This document shows positions 24,191 through 35,945 of a DNA stretch of 64,000 nt, one piece after another (position 1 is the stretch's first letter; each line of letters opens with the position of its first letter). This DNA comes from Hedera helix (taxonomy: Eukaryota > Streptophyta > Magnoliopsida > Apiales > Araliaceae). The DNA lies in assembly GCA_947179155.2 (NCBI GenBank), contig OX359282.1, forward strand, positions 3,278,001 to 3,342,000. The letters are read 5' to 3'. Made by a program: the position numbers and the translations under genes. A model generated the notes under the pieces. It made no database searches and was not told where the DNA came from. It was given only the letters and a program-made list of their open reading frames with translations.

Positions 24191-25397
24191 TATTTTTCTC
24201 TCCTATTATAATTGTTCAAGTGGTGATCACACATTCCAAGTTCTTTCATTATGTGATCAGTGTATGATACTTAATCACCATTACATTCAATTTTTTTAGA
24301 AAAGCAAATAATTTGTTTTTGGTAACTACAAAAAGCAAATAAATAAAACATGATAAAATTATCAAATAGACTCTCATTAAAGGGAGGGAATTTAATCGAG
24401 TGTAATGTTCCGAATTAAAAGTCTTATAATACGATCTTATGTGATTAATAAGGAATGATTTTGTGAATTAATTGATGTGTTATGTGATTGTCTGTATGTG
24501 TTATGGGTTAATTTAAGAAAAAGATTTTTTCTAAAAATAAACGCAGAAAAACACTATTCACACAAAAAACGCTTTTCATTTTTTTAACTTTTTGCATTAC
24601 AGCATAGCGTTTATACGGGTATAAATACATAGTAATTATTTAGAGATACTAAAATCCAAAATCGACTGAAAGCCTAACTAATTAGTTGAAATGGAACTAA
24701 AGAAGAAAGCCAAATTAAGCTAAGTAAGTTACAAACTAACCGAACTAGGAAACCTAGGTATTATACAAAGTATTATACGAGAATAATACAAGTATAATAC
24801 GAGAAATATACGAAAATACAAGAATATACGAAGTGTAAAATATGATGGATACTTGTGTATTTAAGTGAAGAATATCTAAAGCTAGGTGTAGAGAATTTGA
24901 GGGCACTTATGTCATTTAAGAAAGTAAAAATACTTACATAATATGTAAGTATTATATTATGTAAGTATTATGCAAGACTTGATTAAATAAGACATTAAAT
25001 TGGTTTTGTTTCAAAAATGAGTTGGTAAGCAAAAGATGGTGGTGGATGGCCTCTTATAAGCCAAGCATGGCTAATTAAGAGAGCTTGTTAATCACCCATC
25101 AACTACTTAAGTAAGAATTAATTACACCTAAGAAGGATTAATCAAAAGCAAAGTTAAGTTAGTATACTAAACAAGTCCTTAAACCAAAAGATATTTGGCA
25201 AATGCATTTATTGCAAGCATTAAATGCACCAAGATACTTGCAAAAACATTAATGGCATGGGGAAAAGGGGGAGTAGCCAGCCTAGATAGGGAAGTTGGGA
25301 GGAAGCTCACTTAGTAAGATATTTTATGTCTTAATGTCCTAAATACCTCAACTCTTGCAATCTTATAAATAGAGCCATTCATCCTTCATTAAAACTA
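24191..25397. other. AT-rich intergenic DNA
   Basis: No gene recognised. A cluster of (G)TATTATACGA(G)-like words lies at 24760-24830 and TAAGTATTAT repeats at 24930-24975. Confidence 0.5.
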
Positions 25398-26545
25398 GAC
25401 TTGGAAAAAGAGATCCAGGTCGGTCTGCTCGTCAAAAACCGAGGCCACGGGCTTTATTATTTCAACCCATGAAAAGTTGAGTCATTTTGGCCCAGCCCAC
25501 GGTTGGCCCAAACCGGCCCAGTAAAAATTCAAGCAACTGTCAACTAAAAACTAGCGTCTGCTATCTAGCATGCAACGTGCTTCATGGACTGTGTTTTCTC
25601 TCTCATCCTAAGAACAAATACAAATATTATCTATAAAAAATTTTTACTCTAAAAAATTATGAACTCTCTAGTACTCTACCCACCCTACCTTTCATCACTA
25701 ACTCTACCCACCCCACCTTTTTCATCATTTTCTATTCTTCTTCCTTCATAGACTACGTTTTCTCTCTCATCCCACCAAAATTCTTTCATTAAGAAATTGA
25801 AAAGTTAAGTTCTTGCACCCTTTTCAACTCATTGATAGAGAGATAAACCCTTTTTCCTTTCTCTATCTGTAATTATACTGTAAAAAAAGCCCGCATGTCA
25901 CCATATATTGTAGCTGATTCACACATATGATCTACTTCGAGAGTTTTGGAGGGAGGGGGAGGGGGGCTATAAAACTTGGGGTTTGAGAGGGCCGCAGTCG
26001 ATGTCTTGCAATTGACTTCAACATCAAAGATATCCTAGAATTTTCATAGTTGATACACTTCTATGTAATTATTATCTATGTTAGATTTCAAATTCATTGA
26101 TTGATTTTTCTTCCTTCTATGTTCCCTGCCATTCATTGCAATTTAAACGTCTACGTGATGAGAAATATATGAATATCAAAATTTAAGATGTCTCTAAAAA
26201 TAATTTTTGCTCTCTTTAGACTGTTGTTAATATTGGTTTTCGTCTAATGGTTAACGTGGATTTGGTTACTGTGAGTCCCGTGTGGGTGGACTGTTGAAGA
26301 TGTAGCCTCTCGAGCTGTGCGCTGTCGCTGTACTTTGTTGATGTCAGCAGTTGTTTGTAAGTTATGGGTTAAATAAAATTTGGTCCACGGGCAGGTTGGC
26401 CTGGCTCAGACTAGCCTACGGGCTTCTACATTTCAGCTTAGAAAAAGTTGGGTCATTTTAGCCTGGCCCGCTTATGGGTCGGCCTATAAGCTCGGCCCTC
26501 TTATAGGCCGACCCATTTGGGCTAGCCCGACCCATTTTCCAAGTC
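25398..26545. mobile_element. Possible non-autonomous TIR transposon
   Basis: The left end GACTTGGAAAAAGAGATCCA is inverted at the right end (complement GACTTGGAAAATGGGTCGGG). Both subterminal regions are rich in GGCC/GGGTC/GGCCCAG words facing inward, with the related phrases AAAGTTGAGTCATTTTGGCC and AAAGTTGGGTCATTTTAGCC at the two sides. No transposase. An 8-bp TSD was not found, so exact ends and superfamily (hAT-like ends suspected) are uncertain. Confidence 0.5.
26476..26514. repeat. Perfect 15-bp-stem hairpin
   Basis: GGGTCGGCCTATAAG (26476-26490) and its exact complement CTTATAGGCCGACCC (26500-26514) around a 9-base loop, in the right subterminal region of the TIR element. Confidence 0.9.
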
Positions 26546-26598
26546 AAAGTTAAAGCAAACACTTCAAAAGGTAACAAAATCCTAGTTGTGTAGTTTTA

Positions 26599-26965
26599 AT
26601 TTTTGTTCTTATGTTCTTGAGTAAAAGCTTATGATTCTTTGCATAAATAGGTTTATGATTATGTGTTTAGATGTTATTGAGGCATAAAACATGATGGCCT
26701 AACTAATTAATGCTTGTGGCATCATGTTTAATCAAACTAAACAAGTACGTATGAAACTAGTTTTCATTTTCGTTCTTGTGAGCAACTTTTTATTCTTATG
26801 CTCTTGAGTAGAGATCATGATTTATTACATACTTAAGTTTGTGATTATGTTATAAGATGTTATTGAGACATAAAACTTTATGTCTTAGCTAATTAATGTT
26901 TGTGGCATCATGTTTAAGCAAGTTAAACTAGTACATATGACACTAGTTTTCATCATGTCTTTGTT
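26599..26965. repeat. Two-copy tandem duplication, ~187 bp period
   Basis: TTCTTATG(T/C)TCTTGAGTA at about 26605 and 26792 opens two diverged copies that share TTATGTTTGTGGCATCATGT-like blocks and end with ACTAGTTTTCAT. Noncoding. Confidence 0.8.
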
Positions 26966-28779
26966 AGCGAATTTGTAACCCTTTGTGTTTTGAATCTTGT
27001 GGTTCTACCATAAGAAAAGTTGTAGAGGGGTAAGTTACGAAAACGTGGGCTCTTGAATTGCCCAAAAATATTTTGAAACAAAGAAGTTATGAGCATTGTA
27101 GTGATACAAGGTCGTACTAAAAACCTAGACTAGGGCCTTCAGGTTTTTTTGTTTAAATGGGATTATTTCGGACTTTTTGAGCTTGAATATTTTGGGGTTT
27201 ATACTACCTATGGGAGTAGTTAGACCATGTTATACATAGCTCACTTTCCAAAGATAAGTCAATTCGGAGTTGGTTTGATTTAGTTATGAATTAAACAAGT
27301 TTCAAAATCAACTAACATAAAAGTTAAAATTCAAATATAGGGTTTTGTTGAAAGGCTAGTTATAGTAAACCAACTCAAGAAGTCTTATTGTGACTAATTA
27401 GTATATTGACCTCACTACCTATATAAGTTATCCGAGGATCGAAAATGTAGCGTAAACTGTAAAAGACGAAAAAAGCAAGTTTTATTGAACTTGTTTTATT
27501 GTGCAAGTTTTCTAACTTTTGCTCGTATTTATGCATTTTTGTACAACAATGTGTTATAAATTATTGAAATGAGTTATTTCCATTCGATTCAGCTTTACTT
27601 AAGGAATGAACTATCATTCTTAAAATATTGAATTGTTATAATTCCTTATTTGAGATTATTTTGTCAAAACAAATTGCTTTGGGGTGACCTCTGCATGCTA
27701 AAGTAACTAAGTTGAACAACCATTATTCATTGGGGAATATATGATGCATCGAGTAACTGACTTAAAAACTGTTGATACTTTTATATTCAGCATAGTAGAT
27801 GTTATACATAACATATGATATTGTTAGGCTGATCCCCTATAAATATTCATGGAGAGCTCTAAGTCGTAATGACTGACGAACATTAATAGTTCTGATTTAA
27901 TCCCTACTCAGGTTTACTATGTTAACAATTATTATAATTTTTTGTTGAAATATTATTCCTTTGATTCATATTGGTGTGAGTTCACTTGTATGCTATGTGT
28001 TAGACATGTTGAGCAATCCATTTCTCATTCTTGCGAATAATCTTTATTTGCAGCTAAAGATGGGAAACCAAAAAGTTCTGGAACTAAGGGAAAAGGAAAA
28101 AAGAAAGCTTAGATTATGATGTATATTTTTAAGGTGTTTATCCTTTTGTGTCAGAACTCAAGTCTTTATGACCTTTTGTAATAAGAACAAGTAACTGGGA
28201 ACTATGTAATCGAATTATTAATCAATGATATTATATTATTATCATCACATTGTATATGTCTTTAAATTACATTTAAGTAAGTGTATGTAAAGGTTATTAA
28301 AATGCTAAATCATTAGGGTTAAGATTTGTTACATTATTCATAAAATCTATTTATCTGAGTGAGGGTATTGATAATACAGACAATTTCGATACAAATTCGA
28401 GATTAGGTTATCTAATTGCACGCCAGTAAAGTGACATATTTATCATAAAGCCCCCTCTGATCTCGGAACAACCTTATTATTGATATTATGAATTTTAGAT
28501 TGATAGAGGTTATGGATGATGGAATATATATACTCATAAGGATTTAATGTTAGATGCAGGGGCCGAATATATTCACAGGGCAGCATAAGCATCTATGCCT
28601 ATGCTAATTTTTTTACTTTTTTTTATAGGTATAGGGGCAAGGGCAGAAATAAAACCTAATAAACCTAAGGGGCCAAGTTTATGAAAAAGTTAACTTATAG
28701 GGGGGCAAACAAAACTTAAGCTACTACTACTACTCTAAAAATAACTAAACACACGGTGTATAATGTATTCAAACTCTCG
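26966..28779. other. Unassigned AT-rich DNA
   Basis: No gene recognised. A short Lys-rich open stretch near 28060-28110 (GNQKVLELREKEKRKLR-like) and the line near 28380-28480 have the feel of retroelement remnants but could not be assigned. Confidence 0.4.
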
Positions 28780-28937
28780 CTCTCTAACTCGCTAAGCTTC
28801 AACCCTTCACTTCAATCTTTAGCCCTTCACGAATTTTTTTTCTTCCAATCCCCAGTTTTTTGCATCTCAAGTCTCACTAACTCCATCACTCTGCCCTGAG
28901 TAAGATCCAGAGCATCAAATCACAAATACAAAGCAGG
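28780..28937 (+). other. Possible 5' leader exon of an interrupted gene
   Basis: A C/T-rich, ATG-free leader-like stretch with CTCTCTAACTCGC and CTTCAACCCTTCAC ends at CAAAGCAG followed by GTGAGT (28938), a strong plant donor site. No coding exon was identified downstream before the retrotransposon at 29762, so this is a weak, context-based suggestion. Confidence 0.25.
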
Positions 28938-29761
28938 TGAGTGGTGATTTGGATCCTCTTTCTTTCAACAAACTCTGCCTTTTCCAAACCCTAGTTGACA
29001 AATACAAATCTCTCTATTGTTATTTGTGATTTATTAGCTAATTAGTCTCCCTGTTAGTTTGTGCATTTGATTAATTTGATGAAATTTATGGCTTTTGTTT
29101 CTGATTAGTCATCTGGGTAGAAATTTCTTTTATTACTAATTTATTTATTTATTATTTTTTTAATATCATTTACCTTCTAGTACTGAACCTTCACTAGCAC
29201 CTTTATATGCCCAATCACATGTTGCTTTAATACGTTCAGATGCATATCTGCAACAAGCTTACAAACTGTCATTTGTTTGTGTGTTTATTTGTGAGCACAA
29301 CCATATGTGACATTAATTTAAAAAAGAACAAAAAAAATTAAAAAATCTTATGTTGTACCAGTTGAGCTAGTAAACTTACATGTCTAGGCAAGTCGGCTTA
29401 TTACAGCTACAGTTCTCCCATGTTTGAACTTGGTCCGCCCACTATTTCTGTTAAAGAAATATGAAAAATGTGAGTAAAATAGCAATGAGTACTAATGTCT
29501 ATTTTGGTTTGAGGAAAGGCTGCAGACATACCATAATATTTGTCTGGATTGCATCAATTAGACCATCTACATTAGAATCATAAAACCTTTCTTCTGCAGT
29601 CTCAATTATATTGTCATCCTAGACCTGTTTGTTTTGCCATCAGAATTAGGTTTTTTTTCTCTATTTGCTAACACAACACATAGTAAATGTGATTGTTTAC
29701 TTTTTAACAATGCTTACACGGTGGAGCACCGCTTTCCTTGTGTACCAGTGGACATTGATTG
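28938..29761. other. Noncoding flank upstream of the Tat element
   Basis: Low coding signal. The TSD copy GATTG at 29757-29761 ends it; the same host sequence resumes at 39691. Confidence 0.5.
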
Positions 29762-30238
29762 TGTTGACGCCTGATTCTGTCCTGTTAGCCGTCCGGGAAG
29801 AATACCTGCACAAAAGTCCTAACGGCATGGGCCGTTGGTGGACTCCTCATGTGTGAGTGTTAGTGAAGGTTTCAAGATTGGTCAACAATGGAGGCTTTGA
29901 GTATCTAGTATCATAGAATAATGTGCGTAACCTTTACCTCCACTATTGACCGGATATTTATAGCACTTACCTAACACTTACCAGTCCTATTAGGAATGTC
30001 CATCGGAGAATGGAATAATGGAATAGGTAAGTGACTATCCTACATCTCTTAGGATGTAAGACTCCTACTCCAATTCGGATTAGATATAATAAGTCATTGT
30101 TATCCGAATAGATTTAGGAACTATACCTAAGCCTATCGGACTTTAGAGTCCTCATGATAAACTGTCAAGCTGATGGTCCGTTAGGCCTAGCCCAATACAA
30201 ATTACCTCATCAAGCCTGGCGAAATATCCATCCCAACA
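29762..30238 (-). repeat. 3' LTR of the Tat element
   Basis: In window orientation it begins TGTTGACGCCTGATTCTG and ends CCATCCCAACA. It aligns with 39202-39685 and lacks about 8 bp near its left end. Confidence 0.93.
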
Positions 30239-30256
30239 TTGCCCCCCACTCCTCTA
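30239..30256 (-). other. Polypurine tract of the Tat element
   Basis: The minus strand reads AGAGGAGTGGGGGGCAA directly before the 3' LTR start TGTTGGGATGG. Confidence 0.8.
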
Positions 30257-30429
30257 GTATATAAATGTGCTGGAGGAGTAGAATAAAACATTCTGAAGAT
30301 ATATGTAAGCGGATAGATCCATAGAGAAATTAACTCTTCGGGACTCCAGATGTACAGACACCGGAAATATCAGACCGAAGGCAAACCCTCATTAATAGTT
30401 ACATATGAATCCAAGGGCAATATAACAGA

Positions 30430-30705
30430 GGAGGAAAACTCCTTCGAGAGCTATAAAGCATCGAACCGAAGGGAAGGCTATTCGGGAACCCAGAGGTATC
30501 AAACCAAAGAGAAAACTCCTTCGAGAGCCCGGAGGTATCAGACCGAAGAAAAAACTTCTTCGAGAACCCGAAGATGTCAACCCGAAGGGAAAGCTCCTTC
30601 GAGAACCTGGAGCTACTAAACCGAAGGGAAAGCTCCTTCGAGAACCCAGAGGTATCAAACCGAAGGGAAAGCTCCTTCGAGAACCCGGAGGTATCAGATC
30701 GAATG
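30430..30705. repeat. 39-bp tandem repeats, open on both strands
   Basis: About six copies of a 39-bp unit containing GGGAAAGCTCCTTCGAGAAC. Because 39 is divisible by three, the plus strand reads as repeated YQTEGKAPSRTRR-type 13-mers (ORF 30350-30619) and the minus strand as repeated GSRRSFPFGL-type 13-mers (30658-30392). Both frames are probably a by-product of the repeat and not genes. It lies between the antisense gene's 5' side and the 3' LTR. Confidence 0.85.
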
Positions 30706-31174
30706 GATAGTCATGTCAGGAAACCCTAGACAGCTGCACATCGAATTATAAGAGTTGGGCCTTATATTGAAACTAGGCCCCAAACTTTGGTCATTAAACC
30801 CACAGAAACCGACCCAACTGTCTACACAAACGATCTAGCTTCCGCCTTTTGAATTCCAAAAGCCATATGGGACAGCTGGCAATGGGCACGGGGGCTAAAT
30901 CATTTATTGCACTGTCGTAATCCCTGTAAACACGCCCCATTCGTTAGATCAACATTATCCTGTCCGTTGAGTGAAGAATAAAATAAAGGAAATCATTTCA
31001 ATCGTCATTTTATCGGAAGCGGCCGGATTTTGAAGAAAAGACATCCAGTAGAGAAACTCCTATCTTTTTATCAAAGTTCCATCGTTCCAGACCTGCTCCC
31101 CTCCGATATCGATCCATCGATCTTCCTCTCATCATCAAGTAAGTTCTTTGCCCCCTACTCTTCAATACTTTACA

Positions 31175-33405
31175 ATGGTTGAAAGTACACAAAGCACAAG
31201 AGCACAAGCTTCATCTTCCCGAGCTGAATACAAAGTCACAGTTGCTGAACCGGGGATCCCAGAGGGTCAACCATGGAAATCCGTAGTTATCGAGCAGACG
31301 AGGGACGTAGAAGAGTATAATAGGATTAAATATTTCACCCTCTTATATAGAGTAGTGAACACCCCCTCTTCCATCCGAAATCACCACTTCGACCTAGTCC
31401 AAACAGAGTTTTACATCCCCGAAATGTACGAGATTAAAAGGCCTGGAGCCGACGAAAGAATGTACTATCAGCTCGAAGGGGGGTGGATTCCTATCCATCG
31501 ACAAATGCTGATCTACGGGATCCGATTCCCTCTTTGCCCCTATACTGGAGTTACTGCATGTAACAGGACTTAGCTTGAACTAACTCTCTCCTAATTACTT
31601 CATCCACCTAAACAGCTTCATCGCCTTCTGTCTCTTTGAGTTGACCCCCCCCCCAGCCATTGACTTCTTTTTTCAATTCTTTTCGATCGCTAACACCAAG
31701 GAGAAAGGATTCTTCCAAGTGATAAAGAACCCCGGAAGAGAAACCTTAATGGAGACCCCATCGAGTAATAAGGGGTGGCACGAAGACTGGTTTTTTTATT
31801 AGGGGCTGGACACTGAGATGGTAGGACCTTGGGCAGACCCGAACAAAGACCAGCTGAATCCGAAAAGGATATCTCGAGCATGGTTAGAGGCATTCGAGGT
31901 CTTATACTCCAAGAGACCGTATATGAAGTGGAACCAGGATCTTCTTACTCACCAAGACTAGTTATATTCCTTTGGCTGTAAGTCCTTTTTTCGTGCTTGT
32001 TTACTCGTTCCATACCAATTAAGACACTCATTTACTTTGATTGTGTGGTAGTGGCCGATCAAGGTAAAAACCCCAACAATGAAGCCATCCTCGAGGCAGC
32101 GGGAGCCCCGAGGGCGAAACTGAGCGGGGCTGAGAAACTGAAGGCGGCCCGTAATCTGAGGGCCGCTAAATCCAGAAGCCTTGCCAAAGAAGCCCCTGCG
32201 GCAGAAGCAGTGATAGGGCCCTCCCTGATGTCCGACGCTGCAGAACCTTCCCAGGAGGATACCGTCGTTCCCGAAGAGCCTAGGCCAGAAAAACCCAGGA
32301 CGAAGAGAAGAAGGTTGGTGTTGAAGTCTTCATAAAAGGCAAGAGCTGAACCAGCTCCACTTCTTCCCTATTCTCCAAGCAATCAACCTTAGTTGGCCCT
32401 TACTGGACAATCGGGAGAAACGCCTGTCCCACCTCAAACTGCTACAAGGGATGTCCCCGAGGAACAATATCCTCTAAATGCCCACGAAAAAGACCTTGTC
32501 ATTCCTCTGGTGACAGCCGAAGAGAGAACAACCGTAGAAGGATCGAATTCGAATAGCCTGGGTTCTTCTATGGTTCCCTTTGCTGCAACTGGGTATGAAG
32601 ATGTCGATCTGAAAACGTTGATGGAGATGTTATTCTCCTTCCATGCAAAGGTAAAACCTTCTCCCTGAATTGCCTTTTGGTCTTAATTTACAATAGTCCT
32701 CTATTGCCTAATCATCCGAACATCGTATTGCAGGGAAACGCCGTTCTCCTGCGAGTGTCTGACGAGCAGAAGGCTCTAGAGAGCAAACTCGAAGAAAGTC
32801 TCAGCGAGCGCTCCGAAGTGGTAAAGAATCATCAGAAAACTCGGGAGCAGCTGAAAGCTCTTCATGAAGCCTTTCATATCATGAAAAAGGACTATGAAGA
32901 GACCCGGAAGATGGGAGCCGAGAAAGATGAAGAGATCAGTCGCCTTCAGGCCCAGCTTTACGACTCTGAGAAGAGAAGGACCCAAGCAACTGAATTGGCT
33001 GAAGCTAGGGAGCTTAAGAGAGTTCTTCTCGAAGAGAATCATGCCGAGCTTGAAGCTCAAATCCAAAGGCAAAAGGAGCTCCTTGATCAGGCCGAAAGCT
33101 TTTCCACTCTTCAAACCGATCGGCTGAAAAACCTCAAAGATAACATTGAACGGATTGTCGAAGGTTGGGCTGCCAAGGAAGCTGATTGGATGATAGGGCT
33201 GATAGCTTTCACTTCCCCGAGTGTCCTAACTCCCGAGCTCAAACGAAAAGTCATCGACGAGTACAAGGCCTCAGATGAGTTTCAGACTTACATCTATGCA
33301 TCCGTGGTGAACGAGTTTAATGATGGTTTCGAATTTGCTCGGGAACTGGTTAGGGGAAAGGGTCATGATCCCGATCAGTTGGGAATTGTAATTCCTGATG
33401 ATTGA
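31175..33405 (+). pseudogene. Antisense extra gene of the Tat element (aORF), three exons
   Basis: Transcribed opposite to gag-pol. Start ATG 31175. Exon 1 (31175-31977) matches the N-terminal part of plant 'putative plant transposon' proteins (Transposase_28 type; YQLEGGWIPIHRQMLIYGIRFPL-like block, about 31468-31535). It is disrupted by a stop at 31571-31573 and by frame damage around the C-tract near 31648. Intron 1: GTAAGT 31978 to GTGGTAG 32051. Exon 2 (32052-32650) is a low-complexity Ala/Pro/Lys-rich linker with RTKRRR (a possible nuclear signal) and a stop at about 32333-32335. Intron 2: GTAAAA 32651 to TTGCAG 32733. Exon 3 (32734-33405) is intact: a long coiled coil rich in Glu/Lys/Gln, then VIDEYKASDEFQTYIYASV and end GIVIPDD. 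Function unknown; such ORFs are a recurrent feature of Tat elements. Confidence 0.75.
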
Positions 33406-33948
33406 CTTATTTTTTTCCGTTAACTTTTGTAATGTTCGAGGACTTCATTATTTTCAATTCTGATTTTAGAAATTGAATGATTATACTTTATTTTTTCTCA
33501 TGAGTTTAGTTTTATCATCTATGTGCATAACTGTTTACGTATACTGCTTCGTCCCCCGCTAGCCTAATTGGATGCTAGTCCGAGGAGGATAGGGGATGAA
33601 CTTTAAAAGAAACTTGTATCAAAACAGTAATACCAAAAGAAGATGTAAAAGCGTCTCATTAATATCGAAAAGATAATCATGTATCGGCTAAAAAACATAG
33701 CCTCTTGAAAAAATAATTTAAGTACAAATCCTATCGGCTTCAAATTTAACCTCAAAATTTGACTAAGTACAAAATATGGACTACTGATAATACTTACGAA
33801 GCCGAACAGCATGCCAAGTATTTGGAACACATTTTTCATCCATGCATTAAAGCTTGTAAGTTCCAGCCCTCAACACTTCAATCACTAAATATGGATCTTC
33901 CCATGTGGGCATCAGTTTACTGATTTTCCGAGGTGTGGACACCTCAGC
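33406..33948. other. Spacer between convergent aORF and integrase 3' ends
   Basis: AT-rich, noncoding. It probably holds the polyadenylation region of the antisense transcript (AATGATTATAC.../TTTATTTTTT at about 33475-33500). Confidence 0.4.
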
Positions 33949-34909
33949 TTACCGAAGGACCAGGTCACCCACATTGAAGGACCTGTTTTTGACCTTTTTG
34001 TTGAAGTGTCGAGCAGTTCGTTGTTGATAGGTAGCTAATCTGAGGACCAATGAATCGCGCTCCTCTTCCAGTAAGTCGAGGTTCAGCTGAAGTCCTTCGC
34101 TATTTAGAACATCGTCGAAGTTTATAATTCTGGGTGTTGGCACCCCGATCTCAATAGGTATCCGGCTTCGGAACCATAGGCCAACATAAAGGGTGCCTCC
34201 CCAGTGGTAGTCCAAGGAGTTGTTCGGTAGGCCCAGAGAACATGTAAAAGCTCCTCGGGCCATGCACCTTTCGCGTCTTCCAATCTTCTTTTTATGCCAT
34301 GAAGAAGTGTTCTGTTGGTAACTTCTACTTGACCGTTTGTTTGTGGATGAGCTACCGAAGTTCGACAATGCTGAATGTTAAGTTCGGCTAAGAATCCTTC
34401 GAATATCTTACCGACGAACTGAAGCCCATTATCCGAGACCAGAATCATCGGAATACCGAACAGGTAGACTACTTGTTTTTTGAAAAATTGGAGACATGTT
34501 TGCTCGGTGATTCTGGTGAGTGGTTTGGCTTCTACCCATTTGGTGAAATAGTCGATGGCGATGACCACAAACTTCACTTGTCCCTTACATTGTGGAAGCG
34601 GGCCCAGGATGTTTATCCCCCAGATAGCAAAAGGTATCGGCTAAAGTATTGGTGAAAGATCTTCGAGAGGTTGGTGTGGAACAGATGTAAAAAGTTGACA
34701 CTTGTGACATCTTTTGACGAAGTCTTTGGCGTCCTCAAGAATAGTCGGCCAAAATTATCCTTGTCATAGAATTTTATGGGCAAATGCCTTTGCTCCCACA
34801 TGGTCCCTACAGATCCCTTCATGAACCTCCCAAAGAGCATAATTGGATTATCTGGAGTCGACACATCGGAGTAACGACGAAGAGTAAAATCTTCAGTATA
34901 ACTGATCAT
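33949..34909 (-). pseudogene. Tat integrase, catalytic Asp substituted
   Basis: The N-terminal zinc-binding region (CHKC near 34700) and catalytic core are readable on the minus strand with frame changes between pieces (34909-34613, 34577-34122, 34368-33949). The core has IDYFTKWVEAKPL, ILVSDNGLQFVGKIFE (second catalytic Asp) and HPQTNGQVEVTNRTL (catalytic Glu). In the upstream motif WGINILGPLP (about 34597-34626), relatives have WGIDILGP; the first DDE Asp is Asn here. The C-terminal part ends with FNVGDLVLR, typical of Ty3/gypsy integrases. It would insert element cDNA into chromosomes; the substitution and frame breaks argue against activity. Confidence 0.85.
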
Positions 34910-35198
34910 TAATGATGCAATATTTGGTAGATTTGTATTTTATTCTTCGGGCCTCAGACTTATTCTCAGGCAGTTCACCGGTTAGAAGGAATTTGCAGAT
35001 TGGGGTCATCCTAGAACCTTCCTGTTCAATATTCATAACTATCTGAACCATGGTGCTCGGATGCTGAAGTTCTTCCAAGTATACCGGTCCGTCTAACTCA
35101 CCTTGGTCGGTGGTCGCCAATTTGGAGTTGGCATCGGCCATTGTGTTTTCAGATCTGATTACGCCTATAATCTGATGTCTCGGGAATAATGCCAACAA

Positions 35199-35640
35199 TG
35201 ATCGTACTAGTTAGAGATAAGCCAGTAAGTGAACCTCTTTCGCTTCATACTCCCCCAAAACTTGTTTTACTACTAGTTGAGAGTCACTGTAAATTGCCAA
35301 GTTCTTCACTTCCAGACTTCGTGTCAGTTTCAATCCTGCCACTAATGCTTCATATTCAGCTATGTTGTTAGTGGCCATGAACCTAAACCGTATTGATTGC
35401 TGCACTCTAAAACCTTCAGGAGAAGTGAGATTTATGCCTACACCGCTCCTTGTCCCGGTAGCAGACCCATCTACGAACAGTGTCCATGCCGACTCTTCGA
35501 TAACCTCTGTATTAGTCGTATCATTCGCACCCTTATTTTTTGACTCTTCGGGGAAGGAGCACTCAATGATGAAGTCGATGAGTGCTTGTGCTTTGATGGC
35601 CGTCTGAGGGCGGAACTCGATATTGAACTGACTCAGCTCT
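35199..35640 (-). pseudogene. Second RNase H domain (aRH) of the Tat element
   Basis: Continues in one open frame from the first RNase H. It shows WTLFVDGSATGTRSGVGI (about 35500-35447), NNIAEYEALVAGL (about 35366-35328) and YSDSQLVVKQVLGEY (about 35296-35252), the D, E, D pattern of an RNase H fold distinct from the usual Ty3/gypsy RNase H. Plant Tat elements are known to carry such an additional archaeal-type RNase H. This piece has its acidic residues and looks intact up to a stop at 35211-35213. Confidence 0.85.
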
Positions 35641-35945
35641 ATAGCCCATGCTGCCAGCCTTCCCGATGACTCTGGTCTGTAAAGGATTTTTTGAAGAGGC
35701 TGATCTGTGAGGACGAGGATAGTCCGACCCTGAAAGTAATGTCGAAGCTTTCGACTAGAGATAACTAATGTGTAAGCTAACTTCTCTAGATTTGGGTACC
35801 GGGTTTCAGCATCCCGAAGAGCATGGCTTACGTAATAAATATGTTTATGCCCTTGTGAATCTTCCCTTATCAAAGTGGATCCTATTGCCAAAGATGTGGC
35901 GGACAAGTATAGTTGTAGGTCCTCTTCAGGGAGTGCTTTAGTCAA
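35641..35945 (-). pseudogene. RNase H (RT-connected) of the Tat element
   Basis: Open frame from 35945: LYLSATSLAIGSTLIRED, IYYVSHALRDAETRYPNLEK, and LVLTDQPLQKILYRPESSGR. This is the standard Ty3/gypsy RNase H layout that degrades RNA in RNA-DNA hybrids, though the first acidic residue is replaced (YLSAT where many relatives have YLAVS or YIDAS). It is joined in frame to the second RNase H. Confidence 0.8.

Noticed and set aside
30350..30619. 13-residue repeat protein as a genuine gene
   Set aside because: A 39-bp tandem repeat opens both strands equally; no start context, and it lies within the retrotransposon 3' region.
32776..33114. Minus-strand ORF of 112 aa
   Set aside because: Complement of the coiled-coil exon of the antisense gene; repetitive heptad codons leave the other strand open.
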